A stretch of 64,000 nt of DNA from contig JAXCGZ010004146.1 in NCBI GenBank assembly GCA_037179515.1, positions 1-64,000 of the forward strand. Direction: 5' to 3'. Shown here in pieces: positions 1 to 11,333 of the stretch (position 1 is the stretch's first letter; each line of letters opens with the position of its first letter). Source of the stretch: Halocaridina rubra (lineage: Eukaryota > Arthropoda > Malacostraca > Decapoda > Atyidae). The translations under genes and the position numbers were made by a program. Under the pieces are notes generated by a model that made no database searches, was not told where the DNA came from, and worked only from the letters and a program-made list of their open reading frames with translations.

Positions 1-628
1 AACATTGTAATAAAATATCCGTGCCCTCGACCAACCGTTTCCGCTCCGGAAGTCATACGACATGGACAAGGAAATGTTCAGAAATATTTATGTAACCTAT
101 GTGAGGCCAAAACTCGAATATGCAGCCCCCTTTTGGAATCCGCACTTGAAAAAGCACATAGCTAAGCTTGAAAAAGTTCAAAGACATGCCACGAAACTGG
201 TGCCAGAAATACGCAATCTCGGTTATGATGAGAGGCTGAGGGAATTAGACTTGCCATCACTCGAAGCTAGAAGAGTAAGGGGGGATATGGTGACAGTCTT
301 TAAATTCCTTCATTGTTATGATAGAGTGGATAGGGATCGATATTTCGATATGGCTGGCTCTAGAACTAGAGGTCATAGTTTGAAGCTTCGGAAGAAAACT
401 TGTTTGCAGGATGTAAGGAAATACTTTTTCAGTGTAAGAGTAGTTGATAATTAGAATTCGCTAAGCGAGGAGGTAGTTAATGCTATCTCAATCCATAGTT
501 TTAAGGACAGGTATGATAAGTATCACTAAGTCTAAAAATGGAACCGATCAGGAGACGGGAAGATACGAGCTTTGGGCTCTTTCCCGTAAACACAATTAGG
601 TAATCAATTAGGTAATCACACACACACA
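1..628 (+). mobile_element. CR1/L2-like LINE, copy A (3' part)
   Basis: This is the 5'-truncated 3' end of a non-LTR retrotransposon. It holds the C-terminal end of ORF2 and a 3' UTR ending in two copies of the 14-mer CACAATTAGGTAAT-like unit and a short CA run. It is nearly identical to the matching parts of copies C and D downstream, so the copies are related and fairly young. The left edge is cut by the window or by junk before position 60. Clade assignment is by the style of the ORF2 C-terminus and is not certain between CR1 and L2. Confidence 0.85.
62..454 (+). pseudogene. LINE ORF2 C-terminal fragment (copy A)
   Basis: The frame encodes the post-RT C-terminal domain of a CR1/L2-like polyprotein, recognisable by the segments YVRPKLEYAAPFWNPH and KLEKVQRHATKLVPEIRNL, a conserved region after the RT palm in this superfamily. 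A TGG to TAG change at about 452 (VVDN then stop, where copy D reads VVDNWNS) truncates the frame before the normal end near 528. There is no RT catalytic core here, so it cannot be functional. Confidence 0.85.
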
Positions 629-856
629 CTTCTTTGCAGGATGTAAGGAAATACTTTTTCAGTGTAGGAGTAGTTGATAATTGGAATTGGCTAAGCGAGG
701 AGGTAGTTAATGCTATCTCAATCCATAGTTTTAAGGACAGGTATGATAAGTATCACTAAGTATAAAATGGAACCGATCAGGAGACGGGAAGATACGAGCT
801 TTGGGCTCTTTCCCGTAAACACAATTAGGTAATCACAATTAGGTAATCACACACAC
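629..856 (+). mobile_element. CR1/L2-like LINE, copy B (3' tail only)
   Basis: About 230 bp matching only the last ~30 codons and the 3' UTR of the neighbouring LINE copies. It starts abruptly in the CA run that ends copy A and itself ends in AATTAGGTAATCAC repeats plus CACACA. It is a severely 5'-truncated insertion, or a by-product of template switching. Confidence 0.8.
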
Positions 857-2160
857 AAAAAGGGAAGGAGGGATACGGCTCTGAACTATAGACCAGTTTC
901 CTTGACCAGCATAGTTTGCAAACTTATGGAGAAACTAATAAGGAAACATATCTCTCTTCACTTGGAATCCTTCAACTTTTTGTCAGTGAGGCAACATGGC
1001 TTCAGAGAAGGAAGATCAACAGTAACAAACTTATTAGAATTTTATGATGAGGTAAGCCAAATCTTACAGGAAAGAGAGGGCTGGGCAGATTGCATATTCC
1101 TAGACTTCCAGAAAGCGTTTGACACTGTTCCACATGGGAGACTTATTAGGAAGCTGCAATCAATGGCTAGAATAGGTGGAAATGTCTTGGAATGGATAAA
1201 AACTTACTTAGAAGGAAGGGAAGAGAAGGTTAGAGTAAGACACTCAGTGTCTGAATGGAGAAGAGTTAGTAGTGGAGTTCCACAGGGTTCAGTTTTAGGG
1301 CCACTTTTGTTCCTTGTATATGTAAATGACCTACCAGAGTTTGTAAATTCATTCATGAATATGTTTGCAGATGATGCAAAGATTGTGAAGAAATTAAAAA
1401 ACGAGAACAATGGTAGAGAACTTCAGGAGGATCTAAATAATCTGCATGAGTGGTCAGAAAAGTGGCTAATGAAATTCAATACCTCAAAATGTAAGGTAAT
1501 GAGAATGGGTACAAGTGCAAGAAGGCCCAAGCTTGACTACTCGGTGGCTGGAGTACAACTTCAAGAGAGAGAAAATGAGAGAGATCTAGGAGTAAACATA
1601 CTGGCAGATTTGTCTCCAGAAATACATATAAATGGCGTAGTAAGGGCAGCATATGCATTCTTATCAAATGTAAGGGTAGCCTTCAGGCACATGGACAAGG
1701 AAATGTTCAGAAATATTTATGTAACCTATGTGAGGCCAAAACTCGAATATGCAGCCCCTTTTTGGAATCCGCACTTGAAAAAGCACATAGCTAAGCTTGA
1801 AAAAGTTCAAAGACATGCCACGAAACTGGTGCCAGAAATACGCAATCTCGGTTATGATGAGAGGCTGAGGGAATTAGACTTGCCATCACTCGAAGCTAGA
1901 AGAGTAAGGGGGGATATGGTGACAGTCTTTAAATTCCTATGGTTATTATAGAATGGATAGGGATCGATATTTCGATATGGCTGGCTCTAGAACTAGAGGT
2001 CATAATTTGAAGCTTCGTAAGAAAACTTGTTTGCAGGATGTAAGGAAATACTTTTTCAGTGTAAGAGTAGTTGATAATTGGAAATCGCTAAGCGAGGAGG
2101 TAGTTAATGCTATCTCAATCCATAGTTTCAGGACAGGTACGATAAGTATCACTAAGTCTA
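857..2160 (+). pseudogene. LINE reverse transcriptase (copy C)
   Basis: The frame encodes most of a non-LTR reverse transcriptase. RT blocks are visible in order: NYRPVSLTSIVCKLMEKL, QHGFREGRST, IFLDFQKAFDTVPHG (first catalytic Asp), SGVPQGSVLGPLLFLVYVNDLP, then the FADD catalytic box near 1363-1375 and the thumb/C-terminal domain. The first RT blocks and the whole endonuclease are missing because of 5' truncation. A 2-nt deletion near 1940 (KFL then WLL, where intact copies read KFLHGYDR) shifts the frame, and another small indel near 2130 spoils the C-terminus. The RT core would be open, but there is no start context or endonuclease. Confidence 0.88.
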
Positions 2161-2243
2161 AAAATGGAACCGATCAGGAGACGGGAAGATACGAGCTTTG
2201 GGCTCTTTCCCGTAAACACAATTAGGTAATCACAATTAGGTAA
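857..2243 (+). mobile_element. CR1/L2-like LINE, copy C (RT to 3' end)
   Basis: This 5'-truncated copy begins inside the RT domain, directly after the CA run of copy B, and ends with two AATTAGGTAATCAC units followed by a long CA tract. It is almost identical to copy D over its length. Confidence 0.85.
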
Positions 2244-2244
2244 T

Positions 2245-2323
<79 letters not shown>
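2244..2323. repeat. (CA)n microsatellite
   Basis: About 80 bp of CA repeats with one CAAACA interruption, lying exactly between the 3' end of LINE copy C and the start of copy D. Confidence 0.95.
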
Positions 2324-2325
<2 letters not shown>

Positions 2326-4715
2326 CCTTAAAACCATCAGCGTACAAGGGAATTTCCCACACCAACATGTAATGGAACCAACAAGGGCCAGGGGTGGGGA
2401 TGAGCCATCACTACTTGATCTAGTTTTCACAGATAATGTGTTGGATATTGAGAAAATTGAGTATGAACCACCAATTGGAAAGAGTGACCACTGTGTGTTG
2501 TTGATGGAGTATATCATTGAAGATATTCTTCCTGAGAGTAGAGGCACTGAGGACATGAGGAGGAACTATCCGAAAGGAGATTACATCAAAATGAATGAGC
2601 TTTTTGCAGTTATTGACTGGAGAACCTTATTTTACAACAAATCTGTACAAGAAATGTATGACATCTTTTGTGAGAAATATGGGAAGATAGTAGATTGCTG
2701 CATACCTGTCACCAAAGTAGGTGTAATTCATGCCAGAGAGAAATGGTTCGATAATGGGTGTAAAAGAGCTAAAGAGTGGAGAGACAAATGCTGGAAAAGG
2801 TATAGGAGGAGAAAAAACATAAATGTTTGGCAAACCTACAAAAGAGCAAGAAATGACTACCTAAGTAAAAGGAGAGAGGCAGAGAGAGACTATGAGAGGG
2901 ACATCACCAGGAAGGCTAAAGAAAATCCCAAGCTTTTCCACAGCTTTATCAGAGGAAAACTGAAGGTAAAATAACAGGTTTTAAGGCTAAAGAGAGCGGA
3001 TGGAAGCATCACTGAGACGGATGAAGAGATCTGCAAAGAATTGAACAAGGAGTTTCAGTCAGTATTTACAGTAGAAAATACCCCACCCCCTCAGATTGCA
3101 GTGATAGAAGCTCAAGGGCCGGTATTAGAGAACATCAACCTTACAGCCACAGAGGTATGCAAAGCGCTGATGGATTTAGATGTTCATAAAGCTACAGGTC
3201 CTGATGACATATCCCCTCATGTGCTTAAAAAATGCACAAACACAATATCAGTGGCACTAAGTATCATATTTAAGGAGTCACTGGAGTCGGGGGAGATTCC
3301 AAGATGCTGGAAACAAGCAAATGTGATACCTATCTTCAAAAAGGGAAGGAGGGATACGGCCCTGAACTATAGACCAGTTTCCTTGACCAGCATAGTTTGC
3401 AAACTTATGGAGAAACTACGAAGGAAACATATCTCTCTTCACTTGGAGTCCTTCAACTTTTTGTCAGTGAGGCAACATGGCTTCAGAGAAGGTAGATCAA
3501 CAGTAACAAACTTATTAGAATTTTATGATGAGGTAAGCCAAATCTTACAGGAAAGAGAGGGCTGGGCAGATTGCATATTCCTAGACTTCCAGAAAGCGTT
3601 TGACACTGTTCCACATGGGAGACTTATTAGGAAGCTGCAATCAATGGCTAGAATAGGTGGAAATGTTTTGGAATGGATAAAAACTTACTTAGAAGGAAGG
3701 GAACAGAGGGTTAGAGTAAGACACTCAGTGTCTGAATGGAGAAGTTAGTAGTGGAGTTCCACAGGGTTCAGTTTTAGGGCCACTTTTGTTCCTTGTATAT
3801 GTAAATGACCTACCAGAGTCTGTAAATTCATTCATGAATATGTTTGCAGATGATGCAAAGATTGTGAAGAAAGTAAAAAACGAGAACAATGGTAGAGAAC
3901 TTCAGGAGGATCTAAATAATCTGCATGAGTGGTCAGAAAAGTGGCTAATGAAATTCAATACTTCAAAATGTAAGGTAATGAGAATGGGTACAAGTGCAAG
4001 AAGGCCCAAGCTTGACTACTCGGTGGCTGGAGTACAACTTCAAGAGAGAGAAAATGAGAGAGATCTAGGAGTAAACATACTGGCAGATTTGTCTCCAGAA
4101 ATACATATAAATGGCGTAGTAAGGGCAGCATATACATTCTTATCAAATGTAAGGGTAGCCTTCAGGCACATGGACAAGGAAATGTTCAGAAATATTTATG
4201 TAACCTATGTGAGGCCAAAACTCGAATATACAGCCCCCTTTTGGAATCCGCACTTGAAAAAGCACATAGCTAAGCTTGAAAAAGTTCAAAGACATGCCAC
4301 GAAACTGGTGCCAGAAATACGCAATCTCGGTTATGATGAGAGGCTGAGGGAATTAGACTTACCATCACTCGAAGCTAGAAGAGTGAGGGGGGATATGGTG
4401 ACAGTCTTTAAAGTCCTTCATGGTTATGATAGAGTGGATAGGGATCGATATTTTGATATGGCTGGCTCTAGAACTAGAGGTCATAGTTTGAAGCTTCGTA
4501 AGAAAACTTCTTTGCAGGATGTAAGGAAATACTTTTTCAGTGTAAGAGTAGTTGATAATTGGAATTCGCTAAGCGAGGAGGTAGTAAATGCTATCTCAAT
4601 CCATAATTTTAAGGACAGGTATGATAAGTATGACTAAGTCTAAAATGGAACCGATCAGGAGACGAGAAGAGACGAGCTTTGGGCTCTTTCCCGTAAACAC
4701 AATTAGGTAATCACA
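2324..4715 (+). mobile_element. CR1/L2-like LINE, copy D
   Basis: This copy starts in the endonuclease domain, around GTACAAGGGAAT at 2342. Roughly 18 bp after the CA tract (2324-2341) match neither LINE copy and look like filler. It runs through the complete RT to a 3' end with a single AATTAGGTAATCAC unit. Confidence 0.85.
2372..4637 (+). pseudogene. LINE endonuclease C-terminus plus reverse transcriptase (copy D)
   Basis: The order is the end of an APE-type endonuclease (DLVFTDN, then KSDHCVLL with the catalytic SDH), a basic linker (WRDKCWKRYRRRK), a complete RT with LDFQKAFDTVPHG, SGVPQGS-type and FADDAKI motifs, and the C-terminal domain ending DRYDKYD and a stop at 4635. Two lesions break it. 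A GAA to TAA change at about 2972 stops the frame where copy E reads KVKEQV, and a 2-nt deletion near 3744 (EWRS then stop, versus EWRRVSSG) separates the RT halves. It is the best RT template in the window but is not intact. Confidence 0.88.
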
Positions 4716-4864
4716 CAGTCAAATTTTTAAGTTAGGATGTGTGTTACCAGAAAAGAGGTGAATTGAGTAACTAAATAGTACTTATATGAAGATACAGAAA
4801 TTCTGTGTGAAGCTTAAATAAAAGCTTTTCACTTTTTTTCTCTTCTTTTTTCTTCTTCTTCTTT
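4716..4864. other. Spacer between LINE copies D and E
   Basis: AT-rich sequence with a pyrimidine-rich run (CTTCTTTTTTCTTCTTC) near 4840. I see no gene; it may be unrecognised LINE 5' UTR. Confidence 0.5.
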
Positions 4865-5027
4865 CTAAATTCTGTGAAAAGGGAAAACATGAAAATGAGG
4901 CCATCTCTGTCCCAAACCCCCCCATCCATTGGTTGGGGAGGATGATAGAGGATCCCCATGAGATGAAGCAGCAGGAGGAGGAGTAGCTATTAGGAGATTA
5001 AAACCGAAAAGCAAGGATTTAGAGACA

Positions 5028-6011
5028 ATGGTTATAAACCTAGATGAAAAAATTCGGAGTATGGATAGAGAAATGAAAGAGAATGAAACACTCAGAGAGG
5101 AAATAAGATGTTTGGAGGAAGCATATAAAGCACAAGTGCAGGAGAGAAAAGAATTAGAAAAACAAATAAAGAAGCTGGAAGGGGAAATGAGTGAACTAGA
5201 AACCAGAATTTCTAAACAAGAAGATAACAACAAACAGCTGAATGACAACCTAAATGAATTAAATGTTAGTTCACTGCTCTATTCTAAGAGAGACGAGATT
5301 GCAGCTTTTAATGTCCAGATTAAGGAAAACCTAGAACAGTTTAGAAAAAAGTTTCAGGAGCTGAATACGGAACATGATGCCATGAAAACTTCCTTTGCTG
5401 ATGCACTAATGGGGAATGTAGCAGTAAAAAAGGCTGTGAAGGTGGTGGCACTGGAAAACATACAAACAGTTTACTATAAAGAAACCACAATTGAAAATAA
5501 TGAAAGACGTTGTGATGGAAAGGGCAAATCCACTTAGGAAACAGGCACTTGATAAAGAGAAGACAGTGGTAATCTCAGTCATAAGAGAATCCCAGGTGCC
5601 AACATGGCAGGGGAGACTTGAAGAACATAGAGCTAGGGTTGTAGACCTGATAAAAAAGCTTGGAGTAGTTTGTGGTCCTGAGGATATTGTAAACATTCAC
5701 CAACTAGGTAAATATTCGAGGGAGGGAAAGCAGAGACCAACAAAAGTAACCTTTGAGGGAGGGGACACATGTATAGAAATATTGATGTGGGAAAAAGTCT
5801 AAAAGACCTTCAAGAATTCAAAGAAGTGTTTATTAGATGATACAGAACACAGAGAGAGAAGGAAAGAATCAAAAACTTGTTGCAAGAGGCTAGAAGGTTA
5901 AATGAGGAAAGAAATGAAGAAGAGAAGAAAAATTTTAATTTCAGAGTTCTTCCAGACAAAGGTGAGATAAAGAAGATTATGACAGAAGATCAGGAGATGG
6001 GGCCTCATTAA
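5028..6011 (+). pseudogene. LINE ORF1 (coiled-coil, nucleic-acid-binding type), frameshifted
   Basis: The first ~100 residues are a long heptad-rich coiled coil (LREEIRCLEEAYKAQVQ, KELEKQIKKLEGEMSELE). A second part in another frame has TVVISVIRES and IHQLGKYSREGKQRPTKVTF, resembling the RRM-like and C-terminal domain of LINE ORF1 proteins, followed by a basic/acidic tail (LLQEARRLNEERNEEEKKN). A frameshift near 5490-5520 separates the parts and more stops lie after 5800. ORF1 proteins of this kind package LINE RNA. It sits just upstream of ORF2, as expected for the order ORF1-ORF2. Confidence 0.75.
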
Positions 6012-6013
6012 GA

Positions 6014-8823
6014 TTGTTTTACACAAATGCTGATGGATTAGCTGGTAAGGCAGTAGAATTAAGAGATAGGATTTACAACAGTAAGGCAGGTATAGTAGCA
6101 GTTACAGAGACTAAGTTGAGTGAGGACATAAACAGTGTCACAGTTTTTCCTAAGAGCTTCAGAATATTAAGGGTTGAAAGATCTGAGAGGACTGGTGGAG
6201 GGATAGCACTGCTCATAAGTGAAAGGATTCAGGTTGAAGAAATAAACTTAGCTCTAGAAAGTGAGTTCAAGGAATTTCTTGTTGCTCGCATAAATACTGG
6301 GTCAGAGAGCATTATGATAACTGTTGTATATAACCCACCAAGGAACCAACATAGGCTAGAAGTTTATGAGGAATGTTTATAGGTACTATTGAAGTCATAA
6401 ACTCGGTTGTTAACATGGCACAGGAGAGAAAATGTAGGATTTTGATTATGGGAGATTTTAATCATAAAGAGATAGATTGGAAAACTCTTGACCCACACAG
6501 TGGTGAGGACTCATTCGGGGCAAGATTCCTAGATTGTGTACAAGGGAATTTCCTACACCAACATGTACTGGAACCAACGATGGCCAGGGATGGGGATTAA
6601 CCATCACTACTTGATGTAGCATTCACAGATAATGTGTTGGATATTGAAAAAATTGAGTATGAACCACCAATTGGAAAGAGTGACCACTGTGTGTTGTTGA
6701 TGGAGTATATCATTGAAGATGTTCTGCCTGAGAGTAGAGGCACTGAGGACATGAGGAGAAACTATCCGAAAGGAGATTACATAAAAATGAATGAGCTTTT
6801 TGCAGTTATTGACTGGAGAACCTTATTTTACAACTAATCTGTACAAGAAATGTACGACATTTTTCATGAGAAATATGGGAAGATAATAGATTGCTGCATA
6901 CCTGTCACCAAAGTAGGTGTAATTCATGCCAGAGAGAAATTGTTCGATAATGAGTGTAAAAGAGCTAAGGAGTGGAGAGACAAATGCTTGAAAAGGTATA
7001 GGAGGAGAAAAAACATAAATGTTTGGCAAACCTACAAAAAAGCAAGAAATGATTACCTAAGTAAAAGAAGAGAGGCAGAGAGAGACTATGAAAGGGACGT
7101 CACCAGGAAGGCTAAAGAAAATCCCAAGCTTTTCCACAGCTTTATCAGAGGAAAACTGAAGGTAAAAGAACAAGTTTTAAGGCTTAAGAGAGCGGATGGA
7201 AGCATCACTGAGATGGATGAAGAGATCTGCAAAGAATTGAACAAGGAGTTTCAGTCAGTATTTACAGTAGAAAATACCCCACCCCCTCATATTGCAGACT
7301 TAGAACCTCATGGGCCAGTATTAGAGAACATCAACTTTTCAGCCACAGAGGTATGTAAAGCGCTGATGGAGTTAGATGTCCATAAAGCTACAGGTCCTGA
7401 TGATGTATCATCTCATGTACTTAAACAATGCGCAAACTCAATATCAGAGACAATAAGTATCATATTTAATAAGTCACTGGAGTCAGGGGAGAGTCCAAGA
7501 TGCTGAAAACAAGCGAACGTGATACCTTCAAAAAGGGAAGAAGGGATGTGGCTCTAAACTATAGACCAGTTTCCTTGACCAGCATAGTTTGCAAAGTTAT
7601 GGAGAAACTACTAAGGAAACATATCTCTCTTCACTTGGAATCCTCCAACCTTTTGTCAGTGAGACAACATGTCTTAAGAGAGAGTAGATCAACAGTAGCA
7701 AACTTATTAGAATTTCATGATGAGGTAAATCGAGTCTTACAGGAAAGGGAGTGCTGGGCATATTGCATATTCCTAGACTTCCAGAAAACATTTGACACTT
7801 TTCCACATGGGAGACTTATTAAGAAGCTGCAAAAAAATAGCTAGAATAGGTGGAAATGTCTTGGAATGGATAAAAAATTACTTAGAAGGAAACATTGGGT
7901 TAGAGTAAGACACTTAGTGACTGAATGGAGAAGAGTTAGTAGTGGAGTTCCACTGGGTTCAGTTTTAGGGCCACTTTTGTTCCTTGTTTAAGTAAATGAC
8001 CTACCAGAGTCTGTAAATTCATTCATGAATATGTTTGCAGATGATGCATAGCTTGTGAAGAAAGTAAGAAATGAGAACAATGGTAGAGAACTTCAGGAAG
8101 ATCTAAATAGTCAGCATGAGTGGTCATAAAAGTGGCTAATGAAATTCAATGCTTCAAAATGTAAGGTAATGAGAATGGGTACAAGTGCAAGAAGGCCCAA
8201 GGTTGACTACTCGGTGGCAGGAGTACAACTTCAAGAGACAGAAAATGAGAGAGATATAGGAGTAAACTCACAGGCAGATTTGTCTCCAGAAATACATATA
8301 AATGCCATAGTAAGGGCAGCATATGCTTTCTTTTCTAATGTAAGGGTAGCCTTCAGGCACATGAACAAGGAAATGTTCAGAAATATTTATGTAACCTATG
8401 TGAGGCCAAAACTTGAATATGCAGCCCCCATTTGGAATCCACACTTGAAAAAGCATGTAGCTAAGCTTGAAAAAGTTCAAAGACATGCCACGAAACTGGT
8501 GACAGGAATACGCAATCTCAGTTATGATGAGAGGCTGAGGGAATTGGACTTACCACCACTTGAAGCTAGAAGATTGAGGGGGGTGATATGGTGACAGTCT
8601 TTAAATTCCTTCATGGTTATGATAGAGTGCATAGGGATCCATAGTTTGATATGGCTGGCTCTAGAACTAGAGGTCATAGTTTGAAGGTTTTTAAGAAAAC
8701 TTCTTTGCTGGATGTAGGGAAGTACTTTTTTAGTGTAAGAGTAGTTGATAATTGGAATTCTCTAAGTGAGGAGGTAGTTAATGCTATCTCAATCCATAGT
8801 TTTAAGGACATGTATGATAAGTA
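6014..8823 (+). pseudogene. LINE ORF2: endonuclease plus reverse transcriptase (copy E), broken
   Basis: The APE endonuclease begins near YTNADGLAGKAVELRDRI, with VTETKLS (catalytic Glu), GGGIALLI, VVYNPPRNQ, then IMGDFNHKEIDW, and SDHCVLL near 6680. The RT follows with ALNYRPVSLTSIVCK and IFLDFQKTFDT (about 7780), SGVPLGSV (PQG changed to PLG) near 7940, and the FADD region near 8035. Breaks include a frameshift near 6370, TAA at about 6598, TAA at 6835, TGA at about 7504, an insertion near 7838, and further stops at 7989, 8048 and 8127. It is not functional. Confidence 0.85.
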
Positions 8824-8926
8824 ACACTAAATACAAAATGGAACTGACTATGAGACAGGAAGATACGAGCTTTGGGCTCATTCCCGTAAGCACAATTAGG
8901 TAATCACAATTAGGTAATCACACACA

Positions 8927-9255
8927 CAGAGGGCCCTCGTTTTATGTCAAGGCTCCGTTCCTGACAGCTGACTTAAACCAAATTTCGATGTAAGTCAGAG
9001 AACACCTAAGTTCGAATCTAGGTCCCCCCACCAATGCTAAAAATAAATACAGTACTCTGAAACAGAAAAATAATCTAAGTTCTTAATGTTATACATAAAA
9101 ATAGTTAAAGTACACTATACAGTATTGCTTACCTTTACTACTGTGATTGGGTTGAATCTGGATGACTATGTCGAAATTTTGATTTATTAATCATTTACTG
9201 ATTATTTATTGGTCGCTGATGTAACAGCAGGATGACTTAAATCAGGAACCTCCTG
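8927..9255. mobile_element. G-family MITE (Tigger-class ends)
   Basis: About 330 bp starting CAGAGGGCCCTCG and ending near GGAACCTCCTG. The left end matches the 3' end of the TIGD1-like elements at 9268-15947 and 35150-39661 (CAGAGGGTCC). It sits inside the terminal CA run of LINE copy E. No coding remnant is seen. Confidence 0.65.
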
Positions 9256-9749
9256 AATATATATTTTCAGAGGGTCCTCCTGTAATGTCAGGAATCTGTT
9301 CTTGACTGCTGATTTAGAGTGGATTTGGATGTAAGTCAGAATAGACCCAAATTCGAATTTGGGACCCCCAACCAATGTTATAAAAATAACCTCTAAAACA
9401 TAGAAAAATAATCCAACTTCTTAATCTAATACAAAAATAGTAAAACTAACTTAACAGTATTGCTTATCTTTACTTGTGTAATCTAAAACATAAAAATAGT
9501 AATACAGTGTTACCCCAGTTATTCGCGCTTCCTGGTTCGCTTTCTCACTCTATCGCGTTTTTTTTTTGGATAAATTATTATTTTATTTCATGGGTGTATG
9601 CAAAAATATTAAAATATAAAAAAAAAAAAATCAGTATTTTAATTTTTTTAATTGAAAAAGCATATTTCATTATCTAATTGATAAAAAAAAATTATTTCCC
9701 AGCCTACAAATAATAAAACAGTAAAAAATAGTAAAAAACATAAATGTAG

Positions 9750-9925
9750 ATAGATAGATAGATATGTTTATTGACCACCTCTTTTGAAAAGTACAGTATA
9801 ATCTTTACAAAAGGAATATTTGGTCCAAATTACAGTGAATAAGATTTTGTACAATCATCAAATAAGTAGATGAATTTTAAATTAATATACATTGCACTAG
9901 TAACTGAATGATATACGTACGTACA
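9750..9925. repeat. ~180-bp tail-like insertion inside P-family copies
   Basis: It begins with a TAGA microsatellite followed by TTTATTGACCACCTCTTTTG and ends near ATATACGTACGTACAG. The same segment occurs at about 33950-34125, 43800-43985 and 52570-52760, always at the same place in P-family copies. The TAGA run suggests a LINE or SINE 3' tail that hopped into the ancestor. Confidence 0.65.
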
Positions 9926-10519
9926 GTATAACTCACAGTATTGCATCATACGAAATAGTGTTCGATAGCGTACAATGTATTGGGGTCACAGCTACGTGAG
10001 CTAGCATATATATTTACATTTCCAGTAGTTTCATGAATTTATTGATAAAAAAAAAACGTATTTATTAGCCTAAGAATAATAAAACCGTAAAAAATAGTAA
10101 AAAGCATAAATACTAATAGTATTGCAACATGTAAAATATGATACCGCTATCAGCGTGTCAGACAAAGACTCGTTCAGTCTAACTCACGTTTTGCTTGTGT
10201 TCGATAGCGTACAATGTATTGGGGTCGAAGCTATGTGAGCTAGCATATGTATTTATATTTCCAGTAGTTTCATGATTTTATTGATAAAAAAAACGTATTT
10301 CTTAGCCTAAGAATAATATAACAGTAAAAACTAGTAAAAAAACATAAATACTAACATATTGCAACATGTAAAATACGATACCGCTATCAGCTTTTCGGAC
10401 AAAGGCTTCCACCATCTTCCATTGTCTCGCCTCACTCGTGTGTGCCATTCATGTTGTGCTTATTATTATTAATATGTTTTGCTTGTGATTTTTTTACTCG
10501 CATATTTTAACCTTTGCAG

Positions 10520-10670
10520 TACCTCCCAAGCATCCTTCATCTTCTAAGGCTTCTTGTAGTGAGCCTAAGCGGCAAAGGAAAATGTTAACCATTGTAGATA
10601 AAGTGAAACTCTTAGATATGTTGAAAGAAGGAAAATAGTTTGTGGATGTCGGCCGCTATTTTACGTAAAC
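10520..10670 (+). pseudogene. Truncated Tigger transposase N-terminus (start lost)
   Basis: It reads PPKHPSSSKASCSEPK, RKMLTIVDKVKLLDMLKEG, then a stop (AAATAG) and FVDVGRYF. This is the N-terminal helix-turn-helix start of the transposase seen almost whole at 44760-46540. ATG is changed to GTA. Confidence 0.75.
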
Positions 10671-11333
10671 GTAAAAATTATTGTAAAATATGGAACCTAT
10701 TAATGTCAAGTCATCATCACCTCATTCATGGTAAGTTTTCCTATCACTTTCATAAAAAAATTACGTTGCTTGCTGTTATTTATAATGTAAAGGGTGTTTT
10801 TTTAACAGTACAGGAAGGCTTTATACAGTGTAAACGTAAAAATACATTAAAATATCTATGTACATATAGGCTGATCTCTACACCACGGATTCCCGGGATC
10901 GCGCTGGGTCAAGGAACCGAACTACCGCAATAAGTGATGCAACACTGTATTACACTATAGTACAGTATACAGTACAATATTGCTTACTTTTACTTGTGTG
11001 CCGGGTTACACACTAGAAAGGGTACTGCAAGGGAGGGAGAGACAGGCTTATTGGGAGGTGGAAGTTGGAGAGGCAGGTCCTGAGGAGTCTGGAGGTGAGT
11101 CTGGAGAGGCAAAAGAACATAATGGAGGTACTGGGACAGGTGAACCTACAGAGGTAGAGGGTACAGGATCTGTTAGTGGGGGCTTTACCATCATGAAGAA
11201 TTCATTGAGGTGAGTCTTGAAGGAGGCCCGCTTTTTCTCCACATATATTTCCGTGCAACTCAGCAGGGCATCATTGATCCCTCTCTCGATCTTGGTGTAC
11301 CTAGAGCCTTGAGCTTTGCCAACACTTCCTCTA

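Larger units (their letters stand above)
4865..8929 (+). mobile_element. CR1/L2-like LINE, copy E (near full length)
   Basis: About 4.1 kb holding, in order, a GC-richer 5' leader, ORF1, ORF2 endonuclease, RT, C-terminal domain and the 3' UTR with two AATTAGGTAATCAC units and a short CA run. It is more diverged than copies A-D, with many stops and indels, so it is an older insertion. The 5' boundary is estimated. A G-family MITE follows directly inside the CA run. Confidence 0.8.
9505..10947 (+). mobile_element. P-family non-autonomous Tigger element (nested)
   Basis: It starts CAGTGTTACCCC and ends GCAACACTG, with TA on both sides (AATA / TATTAC), fitting a TA target duplication in the host element. 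It contains subterminal repeats of roughly 180-190 bp, a 190-bp LINE/SINE-like tail at about 9750-9925 and a truncated transposase N-terminus at 10520-10670. The transposase start is lost (GTACCTCCC instead of ATGCCTCCC) and a TAG follows KEGK. Confidence 0.85.
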
